From Prolixibacteraceae bacterium (GTDB lineage: Bacteria; Bacteroidota; Bacteroidia; Bacteroidales; Prolixibacteraceae), in the NCBI GenBank assembly GCA_019720755.1, contig CP081303.1, positions 2,976,001-3,040,000 of the forward strand: 64,000 nt of DNA, read 5' to 3'. Positions 1 to 9,556 of this stretch are shown in pieces. The position numbers were made by a program, and so were the translations under genes. The notes beneath the pieces are model-generated. The model did no database searches. It was given only the letters and a program-made list of their open reading frames with translations, and was not told the DNA's origin. Within the stretch, counting starts at the first letter, position 1. Each line of letters starts with the position of its first letter.

Positions 1-1746
1 TTCGATGACCTTTTACTGGAGACCAACATACTGTTTAGAGACCACCCTGAGGTTCTTGAGAAATATCAACGGCGTTTTCATTATATTTTGGTAGATGAGT
101 ATCAAGATACAAATTTCTCTCAGTATTTGATTATCAAGAAGCTAGCAGCATTAAAAAAGAATCTTTGTGTAGTGGGAGATGATGCACAATCGATCTACTC
201 GTTTCGAGGAGCAAAAATTGAGAACATTCTTAATTTCAAAAATGACTACCCGGAGTTTAAGACGTTTAAGCTAGAGCAAAACTATCGATCCACTAGGACT
301 ATTGTAGAGGCAGCAAACAGTGTAATAAAAAAGAACTCTGAACAGATTCCAAAGAAAACATACTCTGAGAATGAGTTAGGCGAACGTATAGAACTCTTCA
401 ATACACTGACAGACAATGAGGAAGGAATCGAAGTAGCAAAAAGGATATTACAAATCAAAAATGCCACAGGATGTAATTATGAGAATTTCTCTATCCTGTA
501 TAGAACCAATGCCCAATCAAGGATTTTTGAGGAGTGTTTACGTAAAAGAAACATCCCGTACAAGATATTTGGAGGACTCTCATTCTACCAACGCAAAGAG
601 ATTAAAGATGTGTTGGCATACTTCAAGTTAATCGTAAATCCTCAAGATGATGAGTCACTAAAGAGGATCATCAATTTCCCAACAAGAGGAATCGGGGCTA
701 CCACAGTTACCAAACTTGAAAATGCAGCTGCATTCAATGATTTAAGTATTTTTGATATCGCATCCGATGCACACAACTGTCAGCTTGCAGGTTTAAATGC
801 AGGAGCATTTCGTAAAGTACAAGCTTTTGTTGAGATGATCAACGACTTATCTAGCAAGGTAAATATGCTAAATGCGTTCGAAATGGTTGAATTAGTCTGT
901 GAAAGAACGAATATTCTGGAAGAGTATGACTTTAACAAAAACCCTGAAAACAAAGGAAAAACAGAAAATATACAGGAATTAATGAACGGAATTAAAGATT
1001 TTACCGATAATTCGATGGAAGAAGGAAAATCTTTTTTAATTTTAGACTATATCTCGGAAGTTGCTTTACTTACAGATCAAGACAAACAAGGTGGTGAAGA
1101 TACTGATCGTGTAACACTTATGACAGTCCATTCATCGAAAGGATTAGAGTTTAAGAACGTTTTTATTGTTGGATTAGAAGAGAAGTTGTTCCCTTCTATA
1201 AAAGAGACTTCACTAAACAAACAGGAACTTGAAGAGGAGAGGCGATTATTTTATGTCGCTGTTACTCGTGCAGAAAAGAAATTGTGTTTGTCTTTTGTAA
1301 AACAGCGATCTAAATGGGGGAAAATAGAATTTTGTACTCCAAGTAGATTTCTATCCGAGATTGACTCACAATATCTAAAAATGCCTTTAGAGTCCGAAAG
1401 TAATATTTTCATTAAACGAAAAGAGAATCAAAGAAAACGACTTGAGCAACATCAGTACGGACATCTTGAAACTCAGGACTCTATAATCAATAGCATTAAA
1501 GGTGTAAGATTAGATGGCAAGATTAAAAGAATGGAAGAGCTTGCACAAATTGATAAAAATGTGATTATCGGTGCAAATCCAGAGCAACTAAAACCACAAA
1601 CACTTATTAAACACCAGCGTTTTGGAACTGGAGTAATTCTCTCAATAGAAGGAAAAGATGCAAATAAAAAGGCAGTTATTGAATTTGATGATAACGGAAC
1701 CAAAACACTACTATTACGTTTTGCAAAACTTCAGATTATTGATTAA
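1..1746 (+). CDS. UvrD/PcrA-type superfamily 1 DNA helicase, 3' part
   Basis: The frame is open from the first base of the window, so the N-terminus with Walker A lies outside it. Visible SF1A motifs are VDEYQDTN (motif II), VVGDDAQSIYSFRGA (motif III), a Q-N-YRST motif IV, VTLMTVHSSKGLEF (motif V) and RLFYVAVTRAEK (motif VI). The last 60 or so residues form the C-terminal module typical of PcrA/UvrD (HQRFGTG.I..IEG...K..I.F). It is an ATP-driven 3'-5' helicase that acts in nucleotide excision and mismatch repair and in clearing stalled forks. The family is usually about 750-800 residues, so roughly 200 are missing. It should be distinguished from the second UvrD-like helicase at 52683-54452, which belongs to a defence pair. 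Confidence 0.93.
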   Translation, partial: FDDLLLETNILFRDHPEVLEKYQRRFHYILVDEYQDTNFSQYLIIKKLAALKKNLCVVGDDAQSIYSFRGAKIENILNFKNDYPEFKTFKLEQNYRSTRTIVEAANSVIKKNSEQIPKKTYSENELGERIELFNTLTDNEEGIEVAKRILQIKNATGCNYENFSILYRTNAQSRIFEECLRKRNIPYKIFGGLSFYQRKEIKDVLAYFKLIVNPQDDESLKRIINFPTRGIGATTVTKLENAAAFNDLSIFDIASDAHNCQLAGLNAGAFRKVQAFVEMINDLSSKVNMLNAFEMVELVCERTNILEEYDFNKNPENKGKTENIQELMNGIKDFTDNSMEEGKSFLILDYISEVALLTDQDKQGGEDTDRVTLMTVHSSKGLEFKNVFIVGLEEKLFPSIKETSLNKQELEEERRLFYVAVTRAEKKLCLSFVKQRSKWGKIEFCTPSRFLSEIDSQYLKMPLESESNIFIKRKENQRKRLEQHQYGHLETQDSIINSIKGVRLDGKIKRMEELAQIDKNVIIGANPEQLKPQTLIKHQRFGTGVILSIEGKDANKKAVIEFDDNGTKTLLLRFAKLQIID

Positions 1747-1813
1747 TATAAGAAATATATATACATTCCTTGGTTGTTTCAGAAGAGACAAGCCAATCAA
1801 CTACAATACTTAA

Positions 1814-2446
1814 ATGGAATACAATTCTAGTAGAAAAAGATTAATTATGCCCGAATATGGTCGTAATCTCCAAAAGATGGTAGATCAATTATCGGGTATA
1901 AAAGAGAAAGAGCATCGAAATACTGCTGCACAAAAGATTATCGACATAATGGGAAATATGTACCCATATCTACGTGATGTGCCTGATTTCAAACACAAGC
2001 TATGGGACCACATTACAATCATGTCAAACTTCACCTTAGATATTGACTCTCCATATCCCCTTCCTACCAGAGAGAGCTTGTCAGAAAAGCCCAAAAGAGT
2101 ACCATATCCACAACAACGTATTAGAAAAAAACATTATGGGCATCTGGTTGATAGAATGATAGCAAAAGCACTTGAATTTGAGGATGGTCAAGAAAAAGAG
2201 GAGCTCATTAAGTCTATCGCAAACCACATGAAGAAATCATACTTTTCATGGAATAAAGGAGTCGTTAATGACGAACAGATAGCAGAAGACCTTAAAAAGA
2301 TGTCCGGCGGGAAATTACTACTAACAGACATTAAACTTTCGGAAGCACGTCAGTTTAACACCAACCGCAAAAGAACCCAACCGCAGGACAACAAGAAATT
2401 CTACAAGAAAAATAATCACCAAGGCTATAAAAAGCCTAAGCAATAA
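1814..2446 (+). CDS. DUF4290 domain-containing protein
   Basis: This 210-residue protein matches the DUF4290 family known from Bacteroidota. The conserved start (EYNSSRKRLIMPEYGRN), the Q-M-V-D helix and the MYPYLRDVPDFKHKLWDH segment are visible. The function is unknown. The last 30 residues are basic and low complexity (K, N and Q rich), which suggests nucleic-acid or ribosome contact, although that is inference. It lies directly upstream of murA with a 26-base gap, an arrangement commonly seen in this phylum, so the two are probably co-transcribed. No signal peptide or membrane segment is seen. The start at 1814 is favoured because the conserved family N-terminus begins there; an internal Met at residue 12 would remove it. 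Confidence 0.85.
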   Translation: MEYNSSRKRLIMPEYGRNLQKMVDQLSGIKEKEHRNTAAQKIIDIMGNMYPYLRDVPDFKHKLWDHITIMSNFTLDIDSPYPLPTRESLSEKPKRVPYPQQRIRKKHYGHLVDRMIAKALEFEDGQEKEELIKSIANHMKKSYFSWNKGVVNDEQIAEDLKKMSGGKLLLTDIKLSEARQFNTNRKRTQPQDNKKFYKKNNHQGYKKPKQ

Positions 2447-2472
2447 AATATTGACCATAAATCTTTGAATCA

Positions 2473-3783
2473 ATGGCAAAATTTGTAATTGAAGGGGGAC
2501 ACACATTAGCAGGAGAAATTACACCTCAAGGCGCTAAGAATGAAGCACTACAAATAATCTCAGCAGTACTTTTAACACCTTCGGAAGTAATCATAGGTAA
2601 TATTCCAAATATTCGTGACGTAAACAAGCTGATCGAAATTCTTGAAGATTTTGGTGTCAAAGTAAAAGATCTAGGAAACAAAACAAAATCATTTATAGCA
2701 AATGATATTAATCTAGATTACTTAGACAGTGAAACATTCAAGGAAAAGGCAGCAAGCCTTCGTGGATCTATCATGCTATTAGGCCCTCTTTTGGCAAGAT
2801 TTGGAAAAGGGAAGATGCCTAAACCAGGTGGTGATAAGATTGGTCGAAGAAGAGTGGACACCCACTTTCAAGGTTTCCAAGAGATGGGAGCACAATTTTC
2901 ATTTGAGCCTAAAGAGAGTTTTTTCTCTATTACAGCAGACAAACTTTATGGAGTAGACATACACCTAGAAGAGGCTTCTGTTACAGGAACAGCAAATATT
3001 ATCATGGCAGCGGTTCTTGCAGAGGGAAGAACGACTATTTACAATGCAGCTTGTGAGCCATACCTACAGCAATTGTGTCGCATGCTAAATAGCATGGGAG
3101 CGAAAATCGAAGGTATAAAATCGAACTATCTAATCATTAATGGAGTAAAGAATCTTGGAGGTTGTGAACACCGTATGCTACCGGACATGATCGAGATTGG
3201 TAGTTTTATTGGATTGGCTGCAATGACACAGTCAGAGATACGAATTAAAGATGTCTCTTGGGAAAACCTAGGTGTTATTCCTCGTACATTCCAGAAGCTT
3301 GGTATCAGATTGATAAAAGATGGGGATGATATGATTGTTCCTAAACAAGACTCTTACCAAATTGAATCATTTATCGATGGGTCTATCATGACCATTGCGG
3401 ATGCACCATGGCCAGGGCTAACACCTGATTTACTAAGTATCATACTAGTTGTTTCAACCCAAGCGAAAGGAAGTGTATTGATACACCAGAAGATGTTCGA
3501 AAGCCGTCTTTTCTTCGTGGATAAACTCATCGATATGGGAGCACAGGTAATTTTATGTGACCCACATAGAGCTACTGTTATTGGGCTTGATAGGATGCAA
3601 GCATTAAGAGCAACAAATATGGCCTCTCCTGATATTAGAGCAGGCGTAGCACTTCTTATTGCTGCTCTCTCAGCGAATGGTGTTTCATCCATTTCGAATA
3701 TTGACCAAATAGATCGTGGATACGAAGATATCGATAAAAGACTTCAAGCAATTGGAGCAAAAATATCTCGAGTAGAAGAATGA
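2473..3783 (+). CDS. murA: UDP-N-acetylglucosamine 1-carboxyvinyltransferase MurA, Asp-type active site
   Basis: MurA transfers enolpyruvate from PEP to UDP-GlcNAc, the first committed step of peptidoglycan synthesis in the cytoplasm. The 436-residue length and the EPSP-synthase-like repeats fit the family. K22-N23 (GAKNEAL) is the conserved N-terminal substrate motif, and LLGPLLARFGKGKMPKPGGD precedes the active-site loop. The residue equivalent to E. coli Cys115 is Asp121 (PGGDKIG instead of PGGCTIG). Cys-to-Asp MurA enzymes, as in mycobacteria and chlamydiae, are active but not alkylated by fosfomycin, so this enzyme is predicted to be intrinsically insensitive. The stop overlaps the start of the downstream thioredoxin gene (ATGA), so translation is probably coupled. 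Confidence 0.96.
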   Translation: MAKFVIEGGHTLAGEITPQGAKNEALQIISAVLLTPSEVIIGNIPNIRDVNKLIEILEDFGVKVKDLGNKTKSFIANDINLDYLDSETFKEKAASLRGSIMLLGPLLARFGKGKMPKPGGDKIGRRRVDTHFQGFQEMGAQFSFEPKESFFSITADKLYGVDIHLEEASVTGTANIIMAAVLAEGRTTIYNAACEPYLQQLCRMLNSMGAKIEGIKSNYLIINGVKNLGGCEHRMLPDMIEIGSFIGLAAMTQSEIRIKDVSWENLGVIPRTFQKLGIRLIKDGDDMIVPKQDSYQIESFIDGSIMTIADAPWPGLTPDLLSIILVVSTQAKGSVLIHQKMFESRLFFVDKLIDMGAQVILCDPHRATVIGLDRMQALRATNMASPDIRAGVALLIAALSANGVSSISNIDQIDRGYEDIDKRLQAIGAKISRVEE

Positions 3784-4298
3784 GATTAAAATTTATTCTA
3801 ATTGTAGGGATGCTCTTTTATACCATGTCTCAAGGTAGTCTTAAAGCACAAAAAAGAATCGATGCTGGACAAAAAATAGAAAACATTGTTCTTAAAGACA
3901 CCAAGCGAGAGAAAAGAAGTATCACAGAACTACAAGGGAAAGTCGTTTTAATACATTTTTGGGCTTCATGGTGTCCAAACTGTAGAATCGAAAACAAGAA
4001 ACTCATTGAACTATACGAGAAGTATAAAGATAGGGATTTCACTCAAGGACAGAAGTTTGAGATTTATGCAATCTCTTTAGATAAAAAAGAACAGCAATGG
4101 CTCAAAGCGATTGAGCATGATGGGATAAGTTGGAAATATAACGTTTCTGACTTGAAAGGATGGTATGGTAAATATCCTACACGCTTTCAGTTACAATATG
4201 TACCATATAATATCCTTATTAATAAAAATGGCACTATCATTGCCAACAATCTAAAGTTCAAAGAATTGCAATCACGACTCATTAATATGTCAAAATAA
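3780..4298 (+). CDS. TlpA/ResA-like periplasmic thioredoxin
   Basis: This is a 172-residue exported thiol-disulfide protein. An N-terminal hydrophobic segment (residues 4-18) followed by QGSLKAQ looks like a cleavable Sec signal. The redox motif WCPNC is at residues 64-68 within FWASWCPNCR, and the cis-Pro loop is visible as YVPYNILI. The AhpC/TSA-TlpA type central insertion (LDKKEQQWLKAI) is present. It probably reduces or isomerises disulfides in periplasmic or envelope proteins; the substrate is not evident. It overlaps the murA stop by four bases and is therefore the last gene of the DUF4290-murA operon. Confidence 0.85.
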   Translation: MRLKFILIVGMLFYTMSQGSLKAQKRIDAGQKIENIVLKDTKREKRSITELQGKVVLIHFWASWCPNCRIENKKLIELYEKYKDRDFTQGQKFEIYAISLDKKEQQWLKAIEHDGISWKYNVSDLKGWYGKYPTRFQLQYVPYNILINKNGTIIANNLKFKELQSRLINMSK

Positions 4299-4438
4299 CA
4301 TATATATATATTGGAAATACGACGTAGATTACTGCAAAAACGTCATTCTCGACATAAATAAGTCGTAATAACTGACAATAATTCAGCTGCTCAATAATGG
4401 CAAAATTATTGTACAAAAGAGATCAAAAATATAATACT

Positions 4439-5014
4439 ATGAGTGAGAAGAAAGTGAAACCAGAAGAGCAAGAAGAGATAAAAGATATAAATGCAGAAGA
4501 GACTCAACAGGAAGAAAATATAACTGAAGAGGGTCAAGAAGAAAATACAACAGAAGAGACTACAGAAGAACCAAAAAGCGAATCTCTACTTCTAGAGGAG
4601 CAGAAAGACAAATACATGCGCTTATCTGCTGAGTTTGACAACTATAGAAGAAGAACGCTTAAAGAGAAGATGGAGTTGACAAAGTCAGCTGGAGAAAAAG
4701 TGATTGTTGATATCCTTCCTGTTGTTGATGACGTGGAAAGAGCAATCAGCGCAATGGTTGTTACGGAAGACAATAAATCAATCAAAGAAGGAGTGGATCT
4801 AATCCACAATAAGCTAAAAGAGTTCTTGAAAAAGAATGGTGTGCAAGAGTTAGGACAAACAGGAGATGACTTCGATACGGACAACCACGAAGCACTAACA
4901 AAGATTCCTGCACCAACAAAAGAACTAAAAGGTAAAGTGGTAGATGTAATCCAAAAAGGATATACTCTGAACGATAAAGTCATTAGATTTGCTAAAGTAG
5001 TCATAGGAGAATAA
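4439..5014 (+). CDS. grpE: GrpE nucleotide exchange factor
   Basis: GrpE releases ADP from DnaK to reset the Hsp70 cycle in the cytoplasm. An acidic, Glu/Gln-rich N-terminal tail (about the first 45 residues) is followed by the long dimerisation helix ([20 protein letters not shown]) and the C-terminal beta domain with the signature [15 protein letters not shown]. The start at 4439 (MSEKK) is preferred because the family begins with the acidic tail. An in-frame ATG at 4397 would add 14 basic and aromatic residues that do not fit. The gene lies one base upstream of dnaJ. No CIRCE element was seen in the 98 bases upstream of 4397. Confidence 0.93.
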   Translation: MSEKKVKPEEQEEIKDINAEETQQEENITEEGQEENTTEETTEEPKSESLLLEEQKDKYMRLSAEFDNYRRRTLKEKMELTKSAGEKVIVDILPVVDDVERAISAMVVTEDNKSIKEGVDLIHNKLKEFLKKNGVQELGQTGDDFDTDNHEALTKIPAPTKELKGKVVDVIQKGYTLNDKVIRFAKVVIGE

Positions 5015-5015
5015 G

Positions 5016-6170
5016 ATGAGTAAACGTGATTATTATGAGGTTCTCGGTGTTAGTAAATCAGCATCGGAATCTGAGATAAAAAAAGCATATAGAAAACTAG
5101 CTATCAAATATCATCCAGACAAGAATCCTGATGATAAAGACGCTGAAGATAAGTTTAAAGAAGCTGCTGAAGCATATGATGTTTTAAGCAATGCAGAAAA
5201 GAAACAACGCTACGACCAATTCGGTCACGCTGCATTTGATGGTGCTGCAGGTGGTGGAGGCTTTGGTGGAGGAGGAATGTCAATGGATGACATCTTCTCT
5301 ATGTTTGGCGACATCTTCGGTGGCGGAGGTGGAGGTTTCAGCGGATTCAGTGGCTTCGGCGGTGGCGGAGCTCCTCGTAGAAACCGTGGATCTAACCTAC
5401 GCGTAAGAGTTCGTCTTACCCTTAAAGAGATTGCTGAAGGGGTAGATAAAAAGATCAAAGTTAATAAATATGTCCAATGTACAACCTGTTCAGGTACTGG
5501 TGCTAAAGACAATAACTCTTTCCATACATGTGCTAAATGTAGTGGTAGTGGAAGGGTTACTCAGATCGTAAACTCTTTCCTTGGACAGATGCGCAGTGAG
5601 GCAGTATGTCCTGACTGTGGTGGAGATGGTAAAACAATTATCAACAAATGTACAGAATGTCATGGAGATGGTATTGTTAAAGACGAAGAAGTAATTCATG
5701 TTCGTATTCCTGCTGGGGTAGCAGAAGGAATGCAACTTAACGTATCAGGTAAAGGGAACGCAGCCAAAAGAGGTGGAGAACCTGGAGACCTACTAGTTGT
5801 TATAGCAGAAGAGAAACATCCTGAACTTATCAGAGATGACAACGATCTTATCTATAACTTATTTACAACATTCCCGAATTTAGCACTAGGTACAGAGGTA
5901 GAGATACCTACTATTGACGGAAAAGTGAAGGTTAAACTAGAGGCAGGAACACAACCGAATAAGATACTTCGCTTGAGAGGAAAAGGACTTCCTGATGTGA
6001 ATGGTTATGGTAGAGGAGATATACTTGTGCAGGTGCATTTATGGGTACCAAATAAGCTAACCAAAGAGGAGCAAGAACTTCTAGGACAGCTAAAAGAACA
6101 GCCTAATTTTAATAAAAGTCCAAGAGAGCATAAAAGCTTTAAGGATAAAATCAAGGATATGTTTAAATAG
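5016..6170 (+). CDS. dnaJ: DnaJ chaperone (Hsp40, type I)
   Basis: DnaJ delivers unfolded clients to DnaK and stimulates its ATPase. All type I domains are visible: the J domain with HPD (residues 4-66), a long Gly/Phe linker, four zinc-binding CxxCxGxG-type repeats ([24 protein letters not shown] and CTECHGDG), and the two C-terminal client-binding beta domains. The length of 384 residues is typical. It follows grpE after one base and ends just before a strong terminator at 6176-6208, so grpE-dnaJ is a complete two-gene unit. DnaK is not in the window. Confidence 0.97.
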   Translation: MSKRDYYEVLGVSKSASESEIKKAYRKLAIKYHPDKNPDDKDAEDKFKEAAEAYDVLSNAEKKQRYDQFGHAAFDGAAGGGGFGGGGMSMDDIFSMFGDIFGGGGGGFSGFSGFGGGGAPRRNRGSNLRVRVRLTLKEIAEGVDKKIKVNKYVQCTTCSGTGAKDNNSFHTCAKCSGSGRVTQIVNSFLGQMRSEAVCPDCGGDGKTIINKCTECHGDGIVKDEEVIHVRIPAGVAEGMQLNVSGKGNAAKRGGEPGDLLVVIAEEKHPELIRDDNDLIYNLFTTFPNLALGTEVEIPTIDGKVKVKLEAGTQPNKILRLRGKGLPDVNGYGRGDILVQVHLWVPNKLTKEEQELLGQLKEQPNFNKSPREHKSFKDKIKDMFK

Positions 6171-6175
6171 TAATT

Positions 6176-6208
6176 AAAAAAAGCGTTCTAATATAGAACG
6201 CTTTTTTT
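6176..6208 (+). terminator. Rho-independent terminator after dnaJ
   Basis: A perfect 15-bp stem (arms 6176-6190 and 6194-6208, three-base loop) runs from an A tract to a T tract, so it can work in both directions between the convergent dnaJ and the 118-aa gene. Confidence 0.85.
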
Positions 6209-6210
6209 AT

Positions 6211-6567
6211 TTATAACTTGATGTCGTCCTTAGATTTAAGGACACTAACTACAAGCGGTTTATGGACCTTTGATATTAGTGGAAGAATATTTCGCAACTC
6301 CATAATCTTCAATTCACTTATCGCGTTGTCAATCTCTTGAGAAAGAATAACAAGATTATTAAACTCATCCGTAAACAATTGCAATTTGTCGATATGCCTT
6401 CTCTCATCCCCCTCTAAATCATCTTCCAAAAATCTTTCTACAAGATTAAAAGGCACTTCATGATTGTTTAAGTAAATAGATGATATACGTATCAATGCAT
6501 TCCGCATAGAAAGAATATCCTCTTCAGAAATTGCTAAATCAATTTCACTGTCAAGATAATGATCCAT
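6211..6567 (-). CDS. Small acidic helical protein of unknown function
   Basis: I do not recognise this 118-residue protein. It is acidic and predicted helical, with no signal peptide or membrane segment, and reads as a soluble helical bundle (repeated E/D-rich heptads such as FLEDDLEGDERRHIDKLQLF). It lies 90 bases downstream of the ECF sigma factor on the same strand and ends at the bidirectional terminator shared with dnaJ, so it is probably co-transcribed with the sigma factor. A role as a sigma-factor partner is possible but unsupported by any motif; it lacks the zinc-binding anti-sigma signature. Confidence 0.55.
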   Translation of the reverse strand: MDHYLDSEIDLAISEEDILSMRNALIRISSIYLNNHEVPFNLVERFLEDDLEGDERRHIDKLQLFTDEFNNLVILSQEIDNAISELKIMELRNILPLISKVHKPLVVSVLKSKDDIKL

Positions 6568-6657
6568 ATCAAATAAACGTAAAGGGTTTCATTGTTAAAC
6601 TCAACTTTTCAATGTTATGTTTGAAATAGACCTCATTACAACAAAGAATAATGTATG

Positions 6658-7236
6658 CTATAGATCAGAAATGTGATTGAATTCCACATCACTTTGGATG
6701 CTCTTTACAAGAGCTTCCTTACATCTAAATTTTTTCTTCTTTGCATATTGTTCAGATTTAAGTCCCATCACTCTGGCAATATCTTTCAGGGGGACTTTTT
6801 TAAGAAAAAGAGTCATCAATTTTTTACAATCTTCCCCCATCAACTCAAAATGTTTCTGATACAATCGATAACGATCATTCATTAGAATAACATTCTCGAT
6901 ATCGTCTTCTAATTCAAACTCATTAAATAAAGCATCTCCAATGAGTTCTTGCGGTATACGATCTCTGTTGTGAAGTTCTTTGAGCCATAAATTGCGACAT
7001 ATCGCATACAAATAAGTCTCAAAAGAACATGTCAAAGAGAACGAAGGCTCTTGAACTTTTCTATAAACAACAATTAAAGCCTCTTGGAAGATGTCATTGG
7101 CATCCTCTTCAGTTCCACTATTACGTTGGATATAGAGAGAAACAATACGAAAAGAACTACGATAGATTGAATGCAAAACAACATGGTTTTGACTCTGAAC
7201 ACCTGCTATTATTTCTTCATTTGTAAGTTTGGTCAT
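6658..7236 (-). CDS. ECF-type RNA polymerase sigma factor
   Basis: This 192-residue protein has a sigma region 2 (DANDIFQEALIVVYRKV with a downstream LYAICRNLWLKELHNRDR helix) and a region 4 helix-turn-helix (LMTLFLKKVPLKDIARVMGLKSEQYAKKKKFRCKEAL). It is expected to direct RNA polymerase to a small regulon. No membrane anti-sigma (FecR type) lies next to it, unlike many Bacteroidota ECF genes beside SusC/SusD loci. The only apparent operon partner is the 118-aa protein downstream. It is separated from lepB, which lies upstream on the same strand, by a terminator at 7258-7277. Confidence 0.85.
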   Translation of the reverse strand: MTKLTNEEIIAGVQSQNHVVLHSIYRSSFRIVSLYIQRNSGTEEDANDIFQEALIVVYRKVQEPSFSLTCSFETYLYAICRNLWLKELHNRDRIPQELIGDALFNEFELEDDIENVILMNDRYRLYQKHFELMGEDCKKLMTLFLKKVPLKDIARVMGLKSEQYAKKKKFRCKEALVKSIQSDVEFNHISDL

Positions 7237-7257
7237 TGTCTAAGGGTTTATACAAAA

Positions 7258-7277
7258 AAGGGTACATAGGTACCCTT
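7258..7277 (-). terminator. Terminator after lepB
   Basis: An 8-bp perfect stem (arms 7258-7265 and 7270-7277, four-base loop) is followed on the minus strand by a T run (7252-7257), directly after the lepB stop. Confidence 0.75.
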
Positions 7278-7326
7278 AATAGATTCACTTTAAAATGATT
7301 TTAATTAGACTAGTTAAAAAAGGTAT

Positions 7327-8682
7327 CTATTTCACAGAAGAGAAAAGACGACTCCAACGAATATTGTCAGGGAAACTCTTGAATTTATCAACAGAGAACC
7401 ATACAAAGACAGCTTTACCGACAATATGATCTTCAGGTACAAATCCCCAATATCTAGAATCAGCACTATTATGTCTATTATCTCCCATCATCCAATAATA
7501 GTTCATCTTGAAAGTATAACGATCAACAACATGGCCATTGATATATATGATTCCATCTTTTACAACTAAATCATTGTCCTCATAAACATCAATCAATCTA
7601 CTGTAAAGCGATAAATTTGAGAGATTTAGAGATACTGTAGCACCTTTCTTTGGAATGTAAATAGGGCCATAATTATCTTCATTCCATTGATATTTTTCAT
7701 CAAAAGGAAATACAGAAGTGGTTGGTTTTGTTGCTTCGTACTTTACAATAGATTGAATTCCTTTATATTTATGTAATTTATCCACCATTTCAGAAGTCAA
7801 AGGCATCTGGTAAATCACACCATTTGTTGCAATATCATCAGGAGCAACACCGATCTTATCAAGTACTTTAGGGTTTATACGAGAACCATCAGTTCGCAAC
7901 TGATACTCATACTGTAAATTTTCAACTCTATCTTGTTGTTTTCCATTAATGTAAGCAACACCATGAATTATCTGAAGAGAGTCACCAGGGGTGGCAATAC
8001 ATCTTTTAATATAGTTCTCACATTTGTCTACAGGACGATGTAAAATATCACCGAAAACACGTTTGTTTGTATTCACTTCTTTCCAGCCATAAGCACGCAC
8101 CAATTGGTAATAACTTTGATTCTGCATCTTAGAAGCGACAGTATCCCCTTCTGGGTAGTTAAAAACAACCACATCATTTCTATTCACATTTCCGAAACCC
8201 TTTAGGCGATGATATGGCCATTGAACCGCTTCTGAAAAAGCAGGAGTAGATTTTGTAAATGGTAAAGTATGATGAACAAGAGGAAATGCAATAGGAGTAT
8301 TTGGTACCTTAGGACCATAACTTACTTTACTTACAAAAAGATAATCTCCAACAAGCATAGATTTTTCCATCGAAGAAGTAGGTATTGTATAAGCCTCAAT
8401 AAAGAAAGCACGAAGGAAAGTTGCCGCTATCACAGCAAATATAATTCCATCAACCCACTCTTCTGTTTTAGTCATCTTCTCCCCTTCAGGACGACGTTTT
8501 TTCCAGAATGTCCAATTAACCTTATTCGTAATGTATAGGTCAAAAATAATGAAAAGACCAGGAAGAAGGTAGAAATTACCAAGCCATACTAGCCATAGGA
8601 TGTAAAGGATACTATAGATCACAAAACGAATAAAGTTTTTGCGATTATCCCGTATTTTAGTTTGAATAAAACTCATAGACAA
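7327..8682 (-). CDS. lepB: Signal peptidase I (LepB), large Bacteroidetes form
   Basis: This membrane serine protease removes signal peptides from exported proteins. Two hydrophobic segments near the N-terminus (residues 19-50) and one at about 78-94 anchor it in the inner membrane. The catalytic Ser104 lies in IPTSSMEKSM and the general base Lys226 in YIKRCIATPGDSL. The C-terminal GDNRHNSADSRYWGFVPE box is intact. At 451 residues it is longer than proteobacterial LepB because of an insertion between the catalytic region and the GDNRxNSxDSR box, which is typical of this phylum. dapB lies just upstream with a five-base gap, so the pair forms an operon, a common dapB-lepB order in Bacteroidota. 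Confidence 0.95.
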   Translation of the reverse strand: MSMSFIQTKIRDNRKNFIRFVIYSILYILWLVWLGNFYLLPGLFIIFDLYITNKVNWTFWKKRRPEGEKMTKTEEWVDGIIFAVIAATFLRAFFIEAYTIPTSSMEKSMLVGDYLFVSKVSYGPKVPNTPIAFPLVHHTLPFTKSTPAFSEAVQWPYHRLKGFGNVNRNDVVVFNYPEGDTVASKMQNQSYYQLVRAYGWKEVNTNKRVFGDILHRPVDKCENYIKRCIATPGDSLQIIHGVAYINGKQQDRVENLQYEYQLRTDGSRINPKVLDKIGVAPDDIATNGVIYQMPLTSEMVDKLHKYKGIQSIVKYEATKPTTSVFPFDEKYQWNEDNYGPIYIPKKGATVSLNLSNLSLYSRLIDVYEDNDLVVKDGIIYINGHVVDRYTFKMNYYWMMGDNRHNSADSRYWGFVPEDHIVGKAVFVWFSVDKFKSFPDNIRWSRLFSSVK

Positions 8683-8687
8683 TTATA

Positions 8688-9401
8688 TTATAAATTCAGG
8701 AGGTCTTTCATCGACAAAACACCCTTCTTATCATAAGCGAACTCTGCAGCAATAACAGCACCAAAAGCAAAACCTTGACGACTTTTTGCACTATGAGTGA
8801 TCACAATTTCATCCACTTCAGACTCATATTTTACTGTATGGATTCCAGGGACTTCTCCCCTTCTCTCTGCTTCAATATGAACTTGAGCGTCGTTTGCTTT
8901 ATCAAGTGTCCAAGAAGACTTACGATCCAATGTATCAAATAGTCCCTCCGCAAGAGTAATTGCTGTTCCACTAGGAGCATCTAGTTTTTGAGTATGATGA
9001 ACTTCCACCATATCGACGTCGTAATCAGGAAAACTGTTCATCATTTTACCTAATTGCTTATTCAGCTCAAAAAATAGGTTTACTCCCAAGCTAAAGTTAG
9101 AAGCATAGAAGAAGGTGCCATCTTTTTGATTGATGGTATTATAAACCTGCTGTTCTTGCTCAAGCCAACCAGTAGTTCCACTAACTACAGGAACACCAGC
9201 TTCGAAGCATAGCATATAATTGTTCACAGCAGAATCAGGGTTGGTAAATTCAATTGCAACATCAATTCCTTTTAGATCTGCAGCAGTAATTGTATTCGCA
9301 TTCTTCACATCAACGATCAATGAAATGTCATGACCACGATCTAGGGCAATCTTTTCGATTGTCTTCCCCATCTTTCCATAACCAATTAAAGCTATCTTCA
9401 T
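8688..9401 (-). CDS. dapB: 4-hydroxy-tetrahydrodipicolinate reductase DapB
   Basis: DapB makes tetrahydrodipicolinate with NAD(P)H in the lysine and meso-diaminopimelate pathway, so it feeds peptidoglycan synthesis. The Rossmann motif GYGKMG lies at residues 7-12. The catalytic and substrate region EVHHTQKLDAPSGTA contains the conserved His pair and Lys, and the C-terminal GFAFGAV is present. The 237-residue length is on the short side but normal for Bacteroidota. It is the first gene of the dapB-lepB pair. Confidence 0.95.
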   Translation of the reverse strand: MKIALIGYGKMGKTIEKIALDRGHDISLIVDVKNANTITAADLKGIDVAIEFTNPDSAVNNYMLCFEAGVPVVSGTTGWLEQEQQVYNTINQKDGTFFYASNFSLGVNLFFELNKQLGKMMNSFPDYDVDMVEVHHTQKLDAPSGTAITLAEGLFDTLDRKSSWTLDKANDAQVHIEAERRGEVPGIHTVKYESEVDEIVITHSAKSRQGFAFGAVIAAEFAYDKKGVLSMKDLLNL

Positions 9402-9516
9402 AATTATATTATTTTCAATTTACAGTTCGATCAATAAATGCAAATCTATCCACGAACAAATTCAATTGTTATAGGGACAAAGATACATATTGAAAGTCAT
9501 ATTGTGAAACAAAATA

Positions 9517-9549
9517 ATTGCTACAGCTTTATACAATAGCTGTAGCAAT
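9517..9549 (-). terminator. Terminator of the lipoprotein operon
   Basis: A perfect 12-bp stem (arms 9517-9528 and 9538-9549) lies eight bases beyond the stop of the 188-aa lipoprotein gene and is followed by a weak T-rich tract on the minus strand. Confidence 0.75.
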
Positions 9550-9556
9550 CAATGAA

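Noticed and set aside
5225-5512. Minus-strand frame rich in Pro inside dnaJ
   Set aside because: It is the antisense of the Gly/Phe-rich linker of DnaJ.
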